This document shows, piece after piece, positions 17,441 to 27,073 of a stretch of DNA of 64,000 nt. The notes beneath the pieces were generated by a model. It did not search any database. It had not been told where the DNA came from and saw only the letters and a list, made by a program, of their open reading frames with translations. Where the stretch lies: NCBI GenBank assembly GCA_012999515.1, contig JABEEB010000001.1, positions 1,612,001-1,676,000 of the forward strand, in the 5' to 3' direction. The position numbers were made by a program, and so were the translations under genes. Every line of letters starts with the position of its first letter. Within the stretch, counting starts at the first letter, position 1. Source of the DNA: Salifodinibacter halophilus (GTDB lineage Bacteria > Pseudomonadota > Gammaproteobacteria > Nevskiales > Salinisphaeraceae).

Positions 17441-18955
17441 CTATTGCCGGTCCATTTGTCGATAGCCCACCGCCTCGGCAACGTGGTTGGCACCGATTGT
17501 TTCGGCACCGGCTAGATCGGCGATCGTTCGCGCCAGACGCAGGATACGATGATAGCCGCGCGCCGAGAGATTCAGTGTCTGGATCGCGCGATTGAGCAAT
17601 TGACGGGCGTCATCGGCCGGACGACACACCGCATCAACGGTCGCGGCATCGAGTGCGGCGTTGTTGGTCGTCCCACGCCGAGTGGCCGACATACGCGCTG
17701 CTTCGACGCGCTCGAGCACTGCTGCGCTGGCTTCGGCCACGGTATCGTCTTCACCGACCAACGACTCGCGCGGCACCGCGGCTACACTTAGATACATGTC
17801 GATTCGGTCCATCAACGGCCCCGACAGCCGCCGCCGATAACGGCTAACCTGGTCCGGCGTACAGTGACAACGCCCGGATGGATCGCCGAGATAACCGCAG
17901 GGGCAGGGGTTCATGGCTGCGATCAACTGGAACGTCGCCGGATAACGCGTCTGACGTGCCGCGCGCGAGATCGTGATTTCGCCGGACTCCAACGGCTCGC
18001 GCAGCACCTCGAGTACGCGCCGGTCGAACTCCGGAAGCTCATCCAGAAACAGACAACCACGATGCGCCCGTGTGATCTCACCAGGCCGCGGGCTCGAGCC
18101 ACCGCCGACCAGCGCCACGCCCGACGCCGTATGGTGTGGATCGCGGAACGGGCGCTGGCCCCAGGTCGCTGGATCGAAACCTGCACCGCTGATCGAGGCG
18201 ATACTCGCCACTTCCAACGCCTCACTGCGCGACATCGGTGGCAAAAGCCCCGGCAGTCGGGCCGCCAGCATGGATTTACCAGCCCCGGGCGGGCCAACCA
18301 TCAACATCGAGTGGCCACCCGCCGCTGCTATTTCGAGCGCGCGCTTCGCTTGGGCCTGGCCACGGACGTCCGCCAGGTCGGGAACCTTGCCGCCGACGGC
18401 ACCGACCGTAACCGGCTCGGGACGTGTCAGCATCGCCGTTGACTCATCTGCATTCAACGCCGCGACAACGTCATGCAGATGTTCGGCCGACGCTACCCCC
18501 GTAGCGTCGGCCAGAGCCGCTTCGGGCCCATTGTCGGTCGGCACAATCAAGCCGCGGCCGGCTGCGCTCGCCGCCAGCGCGGCCGGTAGGACGCCACGCA
18601 CCGATCGCAGCTCGCCCGACAGCGAGACCTCTCCCAGAAATTCGAAACGTCTCACCCCAGATGCGGCGACCTGCCCCGAAGCACAGAGAATGCCCAGCGC
18701 GATCGCCAGATCAAAACGTCCGCCTTCCTTGGGCAGATCGGCCGGCGCCAGGTTGACGGTGATCCGCCGTGTCGGGAATTCGTAGCCGCTGTTGGTGATC
18801 GCAGCGCGGACACGATCCTTACTTTCCTTAACCTCGGCTTCGGGCAAGCCGACAACGGTCAGTGCGGGCAAGCCACTGGCCAGATCGACCTCGACACCGA
18901 CACTCTCGGCCTGGAGTGCATTTTGCGCCCGGCTGTAGACGGTCGCTAACGCCAC
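17441..18955 (-). CDS. comM: YifB/ComM family AAA+ ATPase (Mg-chelatase-like)
   Basis: Hexameric helicase of the ComM/YifB family that promotes branch migration during natural transformation in Vibrio and Haemophilus. The 504-residue protein has the N-terminal Lon-protease-like domain (to about 170), an AAA+ core with Walker A GPPGAGKS and Walker B CLFLDELPEF, and the C-terminal Mg-chelatase region (RAIQTLNLSARGYHRILRLA is a conserved stretch). It starts with GTG. Presence does not prove competence. Adjacent to ubiK and amtB-glnK, an arrangement also seen in Pseudomonas. Confidence 0.93.
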   Translation of the reverse strand: MALATVYSRAQNALQAESVGVEVDLASGLPALTVVGLPEAEVKESKDRVRAAITNSGYEFPTRRITVNLAPADLPKEGGRFDLAIALGILCASGQVAASGVRRFEFLGEVSLSGELRSVRGVLPAALAASAAGRGLIVPTDNGPEAALADATGVASAEHLHDVVAALNADESTAMLTRPEPVTVGAVGGKVPDLADVRGQAQAKRALEIAAAGGHSMLMVGPPGAGKSMLAARLPGLLPPMSRSEALEVASIASISGAGFDPATWGQRPFRDPHHTASGVALVGGGSSPRPGEITRAHRGCLFLDELPEFDRRVLEVLREPLESGEITISRAARQTRYPATFQLIAAMNPCPCGYLGDPSGRCHCTPDQVSRYRRRLSGPLMDRIDMYLSVAAVPRESLVGEDDTVAEASAAVLERVEAARMSATRRGTTNNAALDAATVDAVCRPADDARQLLNRAIQTLNLSARGYHRILRLARTIADLAGAETIGANHVAEAVGYRQMDRQ

Positions 18956-19037
18956 GCGCGGAGCACCGGCCGAGATGACACGTCAGTCGAGCAGCGCCAA
19001 GCGCCGGCCAAGCAGCAGCGCGCGCCAGCATCCAGCC

Positions 19038-19289
19038 TCAGTCATCAGCATGCCTGGATTTTTGATCCCCGCTGGTGGCCATTTCGGCCTCCAGGGCATC
19101 GAGCTTGGCGCGGGTGTGTTCGAGCATCCGCCGGCTGGCCTCGAATTCGGATCGTGGCACCAGATCAAGCTTACCAAGCTGTGTTTGCAACAGCGCGCCC
19201 GCGTTTTTTTGGACCGACGTCCGTAACTGGGTCAACTGCGGCGGCACAAACGCGTTAATACGATCAGCAAGCGTATCGAGTCGGATCAT
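19038..19289 (-). CDS. ubiK: Ubiquinone biosynthesis accessory factor UbiK (YqiC family)
   Basis: Small coiled-coil factor that helps the UbiJ-containing complex make ubiquinone under oxic conditions. The 83-residue product has the BMFP layout: an N-terminal amphipathic helix (LDTLADRINAFVP), then a C-terminal coiled coil with FEASRRMLEHTRAKLDALE. Length matches the family. It is upstream of comM on the same strand, with 82 bases between, and divergent from amtB. Confidence 0.88.
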   Translation of the reverse strand: MIRLDTLADRINAFVPPQLTQLRTSVQKNAGALLQTQLGKLDLVPRSEFEASRRMLEHTRAKLDALEAEMATSGDQKSRHADD

Positions 19290-19474
19290 GATTGCAATCT
19301 AGATCAGATGATTGGTAAGCGCAGTCCTAGGATACTGCGCCGCCCGATAAACGCAATGCGAGCCATACAGCGATTCAGCTTACCGCACCACTCCGATTGC
19401 AAAAAAACGGATATGGCACAGCTTCTGTATTGATGAGCCGCGCATCAAACGCGTGACAACGGTCCACATTGGCT
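19290..19474. other. Upstream half of the ubiK-amtB intergenic region
   Basis: No gene seen. This part must include the ubiK promoter on the minus strand; I cannot identify a confident -35/-10 pair. The regulatory sites for amtB are listed separately just downstream, and the stretch from the -12 element to the amtB start (19615-19806) also holds no recognisable gene. Confidence 0.3.
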
Positions 19475-19489
19475 GAACCAGCTTAGTGC
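19475..19489 (+). promoter_or_regulatory. Putative NtrC site (distal) of amtB
   Basis: GAACCAGCTTAGTGC differs at one defined position from the NtrC consensus GCACYANNNTRGTGC. It is centred about 117 bases upstream of the -24 element, a normal enhancer distance. Confidence 0.6.
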
Positions 19490-19517
19490 AACCAGATACC
19501 CGGCGCCCAAGTCGACC

Positions 19518-19532
19518 GCACGTTCCTAGTGC
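19518..19532 (+). promoter_or_regulatory. Putative NtrC site (proximal) of amtB
   Basis: GCACGTTCCTAGTGC keeps both outer half sites GCAC and GTGC at the correct seven-base spacing of the NtrC consensus. It is about 74 bases upstream of the -24 element. Confidence 0.6.
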
Positions 19533-19597
19533 AATAACCGAGCCAAGCCTTATACGGATACGCGTACAACGTCGGCGGTCCGCACACCGGCCTTTTC

Positions 19598-19614
19598 TGG
19601 CATGAAACATGCTT
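19598..19614 (+). promoter_or_regulatory. Sigma-54 promoter of amtB-glnK
   Basis: TGGCATGAAACATGCTT has the invariant GG and GC dinucleotides ten bases apart and matches the -24/-12 consensus closely. It differs at one base from the element in front of glnA. The implied 5' leader before amtB is about 180 bases. Confidence 0.8.
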
Positions 19615-19806
19615 GATTAACCGGTGAATGGGTCGATTACACACAACGTGGCGTCAACCGGATCAGCCCTGGACGTTGCCAGCTCAATGGTTACGGCAGG
19701 TCATATCACGGGCACGCGACACATTGTTGATTGATCGCCCATCGGCGAAAAGCGAAGTAACAACGATAGCTATAAATAACCGGCCCAGACCAGCGAGACC
19801 AGCCAT

Positions 19807-21135
19807 ATGCGATTTAAACCAAACATCAACGCAATGCGCATAAAAAGGATAACCACTCGAAGTGCCGGCTTGTCTGGCCTACTGTTTCCGATTGTTGCCG
19901 GCGCTACGCCCGCACAGCTAAGCGCTGGCGACACCGCTTGGATGCTGACTGCGAGCGTCCTGGTGCTATTGATGACCCTGCCCGGCCTGGCCCTTTTCTA
20001 CGCCGGCATGGTGCGCGCCAAAAACGCACTGTCAGTCCTGATGCAATGCTTTGCGATCTGTTGCCTGGCATCCGTGATCTGGGCCCTTTGGGGATACTCG
20101 ATCGCTTTCGGTAACAGCGGCATGGCTAATGCTGTCTGGGGCGGTTTTGAGTACATCTTTATGCACGGCATTGCCATCGACAGCCTCAGCGGCACGATCC
20201 CGAAAACCGTGGACGTCGTATTTCAGCTCACCTTCGCAGTCATCACGCCGGCGCTGATCGTCGGCGCATTCGCCGAGCGCATGAAATTTTCGGCGATGCT
20301 CTGGTTTATCGCCCTCTGGATCACCGTGGTCTATGCGCCGATCGCGCACTGGGTCTGGGGCGGCGGCTTTCTTGACCATATCGGTGTGCAGGATTTTGCC
20401 GGCGGCACGGTGGTCCACATCAATGCCGGTGTAGCCGGCTTGGTCGCCGCGCTCGTACTGGGCAAACGCAAAGGGTATCCGAAGACCATGATGCGGCCAC
20501 ACAACATGGCCTACACCCTGATCGGCGCCTCCCTATTATGGGTCGGCTGGTTTGGTTTCAATGCCGGCAGTGCCTACAGTGCCGGTCCGATAGCGGGCAT
20601 GGCCATGCTCGTGACGCAGTACGCCACCGCCGCCGCGGCACTGACATGGATGTTCATGGAATGGGCGCATCACGGCAAACCCAGCGTGCTCGGCATCTGC
20701 ACGGGCGCCGTCGCGGGGCTGGTCGCGATTACGCCGGCTTCCGGTTACGTCGGCCCCATGGGTGCATTAGTAATCGGCATCGGCGGTAGCTTTTCTGCTT
20801 ACTATGCGGTCACCGTATTGAAAGCCCGAGCTGGCTACGATGATTCGCTGGATGCTTTCGGTGTACATGCCGTCGCCGGTATCGTCGGGGCCTTACTGAC
20901 TGGCATCTTTTCCGCCCAAGCCTTGGATGGCACCGGCCAATCCGTCGATGGCGGCATCGGTCTTCAATTCGGCGTGCAAATTGCTGGCGTCGCCGTGGCG
21001 ATCGCCTACGATGCGATCGTCACATTCATCCTGCTCAAGGTGCTGGACGCCTTGATCGGTCTGCGTGTCTCGTCCGAGGAAGAAACCGCCGGGCTGGACT
21101 TGTCCCTCCACGACGAAACCGCCTATGACTTGTAA
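19807..21135 (+). CDS. amtB: Ammonium transporter AmtB
   Basis: Inner-membrane ammonium channel used when nitrogen is scarce. The 442-residue protein has a signal-like N-terminus (to about residue 38), eleven membrane helices and the two pore histidines in VVHINAG and FGVHAVAG, plus LPGLALFYAGMVR. The ATG at 19807 has no good ribosome binding site; an ATG at 19834 (MRIKRITT) is a possible alternative. The sigma-54/NtrC elements upstream imply induction under nitrogen limitation, and glnK follows as regulator of the channel. Confidence 0.95.
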   Translation: MRFKPNINAMRIKRITTRSAGLSGLLFPIVAGATPAQLSAGDTAWMLTASVLVLLMTLPGLALFYAGMVRAKNALSVLMQCFAICCLASVIWALWGYSIAFGNSGMANAVWGGFEYIFMHGIAIDSLSGTIPKTVDVVFQLTFAVITPALIVGAFAERMKFSAMLWFIALWITVVYAPIAHWVWGGGFLDHIGVQDFAGGTVVHINAGVAGLVAALVLGKRKGYPKTMMRPHNMAYTLIGASLLWVGWFGFNAGSAYSAGPIAGMAMLVTQYATAAAALTWMFMEWAHHGKPSVLGICTGAVAGLVAITPASGYVGPMGALVIGIGGSFSAYYAVTVLKARAGYDDSLDAFGVHAVAGIVGALLTGIFSAQALDGTGQSVDGGIGLQFGVQIAGVAVAIAYDAIVTFILLKVLDALIGLRVSSEEETAGLDLSLHDETAYDL

Positions 21136-21264
21136 AAGCTTTGATCACACACGCGTAGCCACTGACGTTACTGGAGCCGGGGTGTCGAGCCATCGACGAC
21201 CTGACAAGCAGCCAGTTACTGCAGCCAACAGCTACATCATCTAACCTAACTACATTACCTTTAA

Positions 21265-21636
<372 letters not shown>

Positions 21637-21685
21637 CCGCCACCATCACGGCATGGGCATCCGCCACCGCCGCTCGTCCGGGCAA

Positions 21686-21711
21686 GCCGCCACATCGCCG
21701 ATGTGAGCGGC
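21686..21711. terminator. Hairpin between convergent glnK and the YheT-like gene
   Basis: GCCGC-CACATC pairs with GATGTG-A-GCGGC around a three-base loop, an 11-bp stem with one bulged A. No T-tract follows on either strand, so termination is only suggested by its place between converging genes. Confidence 0.35.
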
Positions 21712-21732
21712 TGCTGCGACGCGTCAGTTCAC

Positions 21733-22716
21733 CTATCTGCCCGAAGGGCACGATAGCCGCTGCGCCATGAACTTCGGGATACGCTGCTCCAGCCAGTAGG
21801 ATGGCCGCCACGGCGACCGGCCGCCGACAAAGCCCACATGTCCGCCGTGGTCGGTCAACTCCAGCCGAATCGCGGATGACAACGCATGTTGTCCGGGAAT
21901 CACCGCAGGCACCATGAACGGATCATCGCGGGCGTGGGCAATCAGCGTGGGCGTCTGTATAGCCGACAGAAACGGGGCGCAGCTGACGCGCGCATAATAA
22001 TCAGCAGCGCCGTCGAAGCCATTCAAGGGTGCAGTCACATAGTCGTCGAAAGACGCGAACGTGGTCAGTCGCGACCAATCGATATCGGCCAATGGCAGGG
22101 TGGCGTTCGCCTGCTTGGCATGGGCCATGGCCTTAAGGCCGCTGAGCAGATAGCGTTGATAACCGCGCCGTAAGCCATAACGGAGCGCCTCGGCACACGC
22201 CGCCAGATCGAAAGGCACCGAAACGGCGGCGGCCGCCGCGAGCGCGCTGTTATCGCCGCGTTCACCGAGATATTTCAACAGCATGTTGCCGCCGAGCGAA
22301 TAGCCGACAGCAACACGCGGCGCATCCGGGAACCGTTCGGCCAGATAAGTCACGATCGCCGCGATATCCTCGGTACGCCCGGAATGGAACGTCTCCGGCA
22401 ACCGATTGGGCCGCGCAAGCCCGCGATAGTGCATGACTGCCGAGCGAATGCCACACGCCGCGAACGCCGCGACGATCCCACGCACGTAAGGCGACTCAGG
22501 ACCGCCATTGATGCCGGCCAGAATCAACGCGACTGGTGCCTCTGGCCCGGCCGGCCAAGTGCTTATGGAGACATCCAGAAAATCGCCGTCGGCCAATTCG
22601 ATCGTGTCGACAGTAAGCGTCACGGCTGGCGGGCGGCGCAACAGCCCCGCCACGACGGTTTGTAGGTGCGGATTGCGACACCAGGGGGCGGGACGAAAAC
22701 CGGTCTCCATCATCAC
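21733..22716 (-). CDS. Alpha/beta hydrolase, YheT family
   Basis: Predicted esterase or lipase-like hydrolase of unknown substrate. The 327-residue protein begins with FRPAPWCRNPHLQTV, typical of the YheT (UPF0017) family, and has the nucleophile elbow GYSLGGN, an acid in HARDDPF and a catalytic His in DHGGHVGF, so the triad looks complete. It is on the minus strand downstream of mtgA, from which it is separated by 60 bases. Biological role unknown. Confidence 0.87.
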   Translation of the reverse strand: MMMETGFRPAPWCRNPHLQTVVAGLLRRPPAVTLTVDTIELADGDFLDVSISTWPAGPEAPVALILAGINGGPESPYVRGIVAAFAACGIRSAVMHYRGLARPNRLPETFHSGRTEDIAAIVTYLAERFPDAPRVAVGYSLGGNMLLKYLGERGDNSALAAAAAVSVPFDLAACAEALRYGLRRGYQRYLLSGLKAMAHAKQANATLPLADIDWSRLTTFASFDDYVTAPLNGFDGAADYYARVSCAPFLSAIQTPTLIAHARDDPFMVPAVIPGQHALSSAIRLELTDHGGHVGFVGGRSPWRPSYWLEQRIPKFMAQRLSCPSGR

Positions 22717-22776
22717 AGCGACAGCTTTGGCCCGGCGATCGGTCGATGTTTTGTCGGACCACCCCGCAGCAAGGTA

Positions 22777-23487
22777 TTAGTGCCGGCCGAATGTCCGATT
22801 CAGATAACCGGCGCCGAGATTGTTCATCTGACCGAGAATCCATCGGGCGCGGCGACGCACATCGGCGCTCGGCGCCACGGCACTGTACCCAGCGGGATTC
22901 GGCAACACGGCTGCCAACCGCGCGCACTGTCGGCGTGTCAATTGGCCCGCCGATACGTTGAAAAATTGGCGCGCCGCCGCCGCAACGCCAAACGTGCGAT
23001 CACCGAACTGAACCGTGTTCAAGTACACGCTCATCACGCGGCGTTTGGGCCAGAGCGCAACCATCCACGCCGTGATGTAAGCTTCAACGCCCTTGCGAAA
23101 CAGACTGCGCGTCGGCCATAGAAAAAGGTTTTTGGCGGTCTGCTGCGTGATCGTACTCGCCCCACGCAGATCGCCGCCTTTCAGATCGTGGATTACGGCT
23201 TTTTTGATGGCCCGCCAGGCAAACCCGTAGTTACTCGGAAATGTCTGGTCCTCGGCAGCAACCACGGCCAGTGGCATACAGGCCGGCATTCGCTCGAAAT
23301 CGAGCCAGCGCTGATGAATGCCACCACGCACGGCGACATCGTCGCTATGGGCGACGCGCCACATATAGGCCGTGGTCGGCGGGTCGATAAAGCGAAACGC
23401 GCCGACTGCCGCCGCCGGCAACAGCAGAATCACAGCCACCGCACCGACAATGGCCGACAACAGGCGATATCGCCACCGAATTTTCAA
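22777..23487 (-). CDS. mtgA: Monofunctional biosynthetic peptidoglycan transglycosylase MtgA
   Basis: Inner-membrane glycosyltransferase (GT51) that polymerises lipid II into glycan strands. The 236-residue protein has one N-terminal membrane helix (about 10-32) and the GT51 motifs with catalytic glutamates: EDQTFPSNYGF, GASTITQQTAKNLFLW, KRRVMSVYLNTVQFG and ARLAAVLPNP. No transpeptidase domain follows. Its first codon overlaps the end of the upstream SYLF gene by four bases, so the two are coupled. Confidence 0.95.
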   Translation of the reverse strand: MKIRWRYRLLSAIVGAVAVILLLPAAAVGAFRFIDPPTTAYMWRVAHSDDVAVRGGIHQRWLDFERMPACMPLAVVAAEDQTFPSNYGFAWRAIKKAVIHDLKGGDLRGASTITQQTAKNLFLWPTRSLFRKGVEAYITAWMVALWPKRRVMSVYLNTVQFGDRTFGVAAAARQFFNVSAGQLTRRQCARLAAVLPNPAGYSAVAPSADVRRRARWILGQMNNLGAGYLNRTFGRH

Positions 23488-24338
23488 CCGCTGTCGGCGT
23501 CACCGCTAGTGCTCTCGGTTACGTTCGACTTTTGCCGCTGTACCGACACACCGCCGCTGTTCTGGCGCGCGCTCGCTTTGCCGATGGATGAACCGTCGCT
23601 TTCGTTGGCCGCTGCGTTATCGGACTCTGACCCGCGGTCTCCCGATGTATTGTCGGCGGGCAAATATTGATTGAGCGTGTAAACAAGGCGCTGTCCTGCC
23701 TTGGGCATGGTCAGCGATCCACCATTATCCAAAATGTCTGCCGCCGAAATGCCGGCCTCGTCGTAGAACAACCAGTTCGCATCCTGGTCGATACTGATGC
23801 GACCACCGTCAATGGCCACACCCGCGAACAAGCCGCGTGAGCGTGAATAGCTGTAGATCTCGGCTTTCATACGCAGATTGGTGGACGCACCCGTGTGGCG
23901 CCCGACAGGGCCGGCCGCAACCGATGCGTCCGCGCCGAGATTGAATTGCCCCTGGGCGAGGCGTTTAACGCTTTGCCGCGTCTTAAACACGAGGATGACG
24001 TCAGTCGATGACGCCCCGGCCTGAAGACCAAACGAGGCGCTGGTCAACGACACCATCGCCGGTTTTGACCACTTTCCGTTCGGTTTTCGCACGGCCACAA
24101 CCCCGTGCCCACGACGGCCACCGAAAACAAACCCGATTTTCAGCACATTCGGTATAACGGCGATGCCCTTGGCCTGATGCAATAGCGTCGGCGGAATCGC
24201 ATTTTCCGGGATATGGACGAACTGCTGCAGGACGTCGATCACTTCGTTCGCGCGCTGGGACGGATGCGGTTTGGCGACTGCTGTGCCGGTCAACAAGCAG
24301 CCGGCCATCAACACCACCAGCCAGAAAGACTTATTCAT
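23484..24338 (-). CDS. SYLF-domain (YSC84-like) secreted lipid-binding protein
   Basis: Predicted periplasmic protein with a SYLF domain, a family known to bind membrane lipids; bacterial role poorly defined. From the ATG at 24338 the product (284 residues) has a signal peptide ending GTAVA, the SYLF core (about 35-205: LLHQAKGIAVIPNVLKIGF, GGRRGHGVVAVR, SFGLQAGASSTDVI, GLFAGVAIDG) and a low-complexity Ser/Asn/Gly tail of about 70 residues. The frame is open to 24392, but residues before the signal peptide are not typical. It overlaps mtgA, suggesting an envelope role. Confidence 0.85.
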   Translation of the reverse strand: MNKSFWLVVLMAGCLLTGTAVAKPHPSQRANEVIDVLQQFVHIPENAIPPTLLHQAKGIAVIPNVLKIGFVFGGRRGHGVVAVRKPNGKWSKPAMVSLTSASFGLQAGASSTDVILVFKTRQSVKRLAQGQFNLGADASVAAGPVGRHTGASTNLRMKAEIYSYSRSRGLFAGVAIDGGRISIDQDANWLFYDEAGISAADILDNGGSLTMPKAGQRLVYTLNQYLPADNTSGDRGSESDNAAANESDGSSIGKASARQNSGGVSVQRQKSNVTESTSGDADSG

Positions 24339-24517
24339 CACCGAAAGATGCTCCGTGGATTTCATGAAATTGACAAAGGTTGGCTTTTGCATCGCAGTAT
24401 AGCTATTGCAGGCGGGTTAGCGGTCGACAATGCCAACAGCGAATCGTTCGCCGGCCGGCGTTGCCCCCGACTCGCTGCGGCATTCAATCGTGGCATCAAC
24501 AACTTAAAGATTCGGAC

Positions 24518-24892
24518 ATGGCACAAGCTGCACTGATTATCGGCGGCCTTTACGGCCTGCTCGCGGTCGTCCTGGGCGCCTTCGGCGCACACGCCTTAGG
24601 CGATACATTAACAACACGCATGCAGTCGATCTGGCATACCGCTGAGCAATACCAGTTTTACCATGCGCTTGCACTGTTGCTGCTGGGTGTTCTCGCACGA
24701 TTGGGCATGGCCGGCGGGCTGACCAACGCCGCCGTGGTCTGCTTCGCACTGGGCACGCTGGTGTTTTCCGGCAGCCTATACGTGCTCGCCATCACCAACG
24801 TATCGCAACTCGGCGCCGTCACGCCGATCGGCGGCGTCTTGCTGATCATTGGCTGGGCGCTATTTATTGCTGCGGTACTAATGCGCGCCTGA
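24518..24892 (+). CDS. DUF423 membrane protein (YgdD-like)
   Basis: Small inner-membrane protein of unknown function. The 124-residue product has four membrane helices and the DUF423 hallmarks LGAFGAHAL near residue 20 and YHALALL. The frame is open upstream to 24380, but those 46 residues are Arg/Cys-rich and unlike the family, so I use the ATG at 24518. It is divergent from the SYLF gene and converges on msrB. Confidence 0.85.
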   Translation: MAQAALIIGGLYGLLAVVLGAFGAHALGDTLTTRMQSIWHTAEQYQFYHALALLLLGVLARLGMAGGLTNAAVVCFALGTLVFSGSLYVLAITNVSQLGAVTPIGGVLLIIGWALFIAAVLMRA

Positions 24893-24925
24893 GCGGCTCA
24901 CTGCGCGAACGCCGCCATCAAGCGA

Positions 24926-25318
24926 TTAGTCGCCGTCGGCCTCGAAACGGAGCGCAACACCGTTATTGCAGTAGCGCAGCCCCGTCGGTTGCGGCCCGTC
25001 GGGAAAAACATGGCCCTGATGGCCACCACAGTTGGCACAGTGGTACTCCGTACGCGTCATACCGCGGCTGTGGTCATCGGAAAATGCCAGGCTACCGGGG
25101 ATGCAGTCGTAGAAACTTGGCCAGCCAGTGCCCGAGTCGAACTTGGTCGTGGTGGTGAACAAGCGCGCGCCGCAGTCGGCGCAGTAAAACGTGCCGGCTC
25201 GGGTCACGTTATTGAGATCACTAGAGCCCGGCGGCTCGGTGCCATGGTCGTGCAATACCGAACGTGCTTCGGCGGAAAGACGATCGCTGGCATCGGCGTT
25301 GGATGGTGCCATGATCAC
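24926..25318 (-). CDS. msrB: Peptide-methionine (R)-S-oxide reductase MsrB
   Basis: Repairs the R-epimer of oxidised methionine. The 130-residue protein has two zinc-binding CxxC pairs (CADC and CANC), the core DSGTGWPSF, RTEYHCANCGGHQGHVF and the catalytic Cys in RYCNNG. It stands alone on the minus strand, with msrA about 2 kb away and a DUF2237 gene and a voltage-sensor-like gene between. Confidence 0.95.
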   Translation of the reverse strand: MIMAPSNADASDRLSAEARSVLHDHGTEPPGSSDLNNVTRAGTFYCADCGARLFTTTTKFDSGTGWPSFYDCIPGSLAFSDDHSRGMTRTEYHCANCGGHQGHVFPDGPQPTGLRYCNNGVALRFEADGD

Positions 25319-25500
25319 CTCCGTTGTCGGTTACGATCAGGTTATCGGATTTGCAATATGATGCCACGCTGACCGGCGTCTAATCTGTCGCCAGGCGCGG
25401 CCGGCCCATATTAGCCACAACGAACCGATAGCTGCACACCGCGTGGTTATTTCGATAGCCATGCACCATCGCGCAAAACAACGTTAAGCCCGCAACCACC

Positions 25501-25875
25501 ATGATTGAACAAGCCCGCAATGTCCTCGGCCAGCCACTGACCGCCTGCTGCCATGACCCGATAACCGGTTTCTATCGCGATGGCTATTGCCACACCGGCA
25601 CCGCCGACGCCGGCCGCCACGTCGTCTGCGCGATCATGACCAATGATTTTCTGGAATTCACCGCCGCCCTTGGTAACGACCTCTCAAAGCCGCGGCCGGA
25701 ACTCGGCTTTTCCGGCCTTTCGGCCGGCGACGGCTGGTGCCTGTGTGCCACACGCTGGCAACAAGCCAAGGAAGCTGGCATCGCACCACGCATCAAACTG
25801 AGCGCCACACATGAAGCGGCGCTGGAACAACTCAACCTGGCCGACCTCAAGGCGCACGCGATCGATCTGTCGTAA
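25501..25875 (+). CDS. DUF2237 family protein
   Basis: Small cytoplasmic protein of a widely conserved family without known function. The 124-residue product has the family signature NVLGQPL, CCHDPITGFYRDGYC, HVVCAIMT and GDGWCLCATRW, rich in conserved Cys and Trp. Divergent from msrB, with about 180 bases between; convergent on the voltage-sensor-like gene. The Cys content and neighbourhood suggest redox or metal work, but this is only inference. Confidence 0.85.
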   Translation: MIEQARNVLGQPLTACCHDPITGFYRDGYCHTGTADAGRHVVCAIMTNDFLEFTAALGNDLSKPRPELGFSGLSAGDGWCLCATRWQQAKEAGIAPRIKLSATHEAALEQLNLADLKAHAIDLS

Positions 25876-25941
25876 CCAGCACGTCAACGCTCAACACGCG
25901 CCGCTGTAGTGGTGGCGCCAGGCTAGAGCGAGCGGTGGTCC

Positions 25942-27048
25942 TCAGGTCGATCCGTCAGCGGGTGTGCGATCAATCCCTGCATCTCGGCCAGCCTCAGCGT
26001 CTTCTTCGCTGCTGTCCGTGTTGAAATAACCATGCCACTTCTTGACCGCAACCTGCTCTTTAACCAACTCGAGCGTCTCGACCAGTGCACGATCCAATTC
26101 CGAAGACTCGGTTTGCTCGTCACTGACTAGCCGCTCGATAACCTCGTCAATAGTGGTCTGAAGCACGCGCTCGAACTCGGCGCGAGTGCAACTCTCAATG
26201 ATTTCGTCGAGCACGCTGTTGACGCTATCGCGGATTGCGTCATCCAACGCATGATTGAGCGTGCGGCCAAGCACTGGCAGGCGCTCCATGTTTCTGACCG
26301 CGGCGTTGCGTGCCACGCCTCGATGCACGACATCGGCAACGTAACGCTGCAGATCGGCACGACTCGCCTGATACGACTCGGCAATGACATTTTCCAACTG
26401 CGTCGCGGCACGCTCGACGAGTTGTTGACGACGCGGCTCAAACACCTCGGTTATAGCGCGGCGCGCGATCCGGCTGCCGCTCGAGCTTAATTCGTCCTGC
26501 GCGCCCGAAATCATCTTGATGACAACGCGGTCGGTGATCTCCTCGGCGAGGATGTCGTAATAAACCATCACCCGTCGGAAAATCGCCCAACCCCGTACGT
26601 CGATCACGCCTAGACGCTGCAGGCGCATGACGATCGAAACCAGCCGCAGTACACGCAGAAAACGAAAACCGGCGACCGGGATACAACCGAGGACGTCGTA
26701 CCAGTGCACAAACGGGTAGAAAAACCAGCGCACGTAGCGCTTCTGATATACGGCCACGGCCCATCCCGCCAATACATCGACGATGAAGACCGCCACGAAA
26801 GACAGGTCGATGAGCTCGAAATTAGCGTGAACGTAACTTTTATAGGCGTCGTGACCGCTCGGCCAGACAGTACCTAACAACCCCTGGATCGGCCCGATGA
26901 CGTAGAGCGTGTCGACGATGATCAGAGCCAAGTTCACCGAGACCAGCGCGACCATGGTCAGATCCCATAACAACAGACCACGCTCGCGCAGACTGGCGCC
27001 GGGATCGAAGAGCCGGCCGAATGCCGGCGACTGCATACCCTCGCTCAC
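25942..27048 (-). CDS. Membrane protein with voltage-sensor-like domain and no pore
   Basis: A 368-residue protein with four N-terminal membrane segments resembling the S1-S4 sensor of voltage-gated channels: S1 (about 24-50), S2 with acidic residues (77-100; Glu78, Asp81, Asp91), S3 (110-126; HWYDVLG with Asp118) and an arginine-spaced S4 (Arg129, Arg132, Arg135, Arg142, Arg145). No S5-P-S6 pore follows. Instead about 220 residues form a mostly helical, charged cytoplasmic domain with possible coiled coils (about 150-340) and an acidic tail. It may be a regulator, a proton channel of the Hv1 kind, or part of a channel family with a lost pore. Sits 25 bases downstream of msrA, probably one operon. 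Confidence 0.7.
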   Translation of the reverse strand: MSEGMQSPAFGRLFDPGASLRERGLLLWDLTMVALVSVNLALIIVDTLYVIGPIQGLLGTVWPSGHDAYKSYVHANFELIDLSFVAVFIVDVLAGWAVAVYQKRYVRWFFYPFVHWYDVLGCIPVAGFRFLRVLRLVSIVMRLQRLGVIDVRGWAIFRRVMVYYDILAEEITDRVVIKMISGAQDELSSSGSRIARRAITEVFEPRRQQLVERAATQLENVIAESYQASRADLQRYVADVVHRGVARNAAVRNMERLPVLGRTLNHALDDAIRDSVNSVLDEIIESCTRAEFERVLQTTIDEVIERLVSDEQTESSELDRALVETLELVKEQVAVKKWHGYFNTDSSEEDAEAGRDAGIDRTPADGST

Positions 27049-27073
27049 AGAACGCTACTCGTTTGATCGTGCA

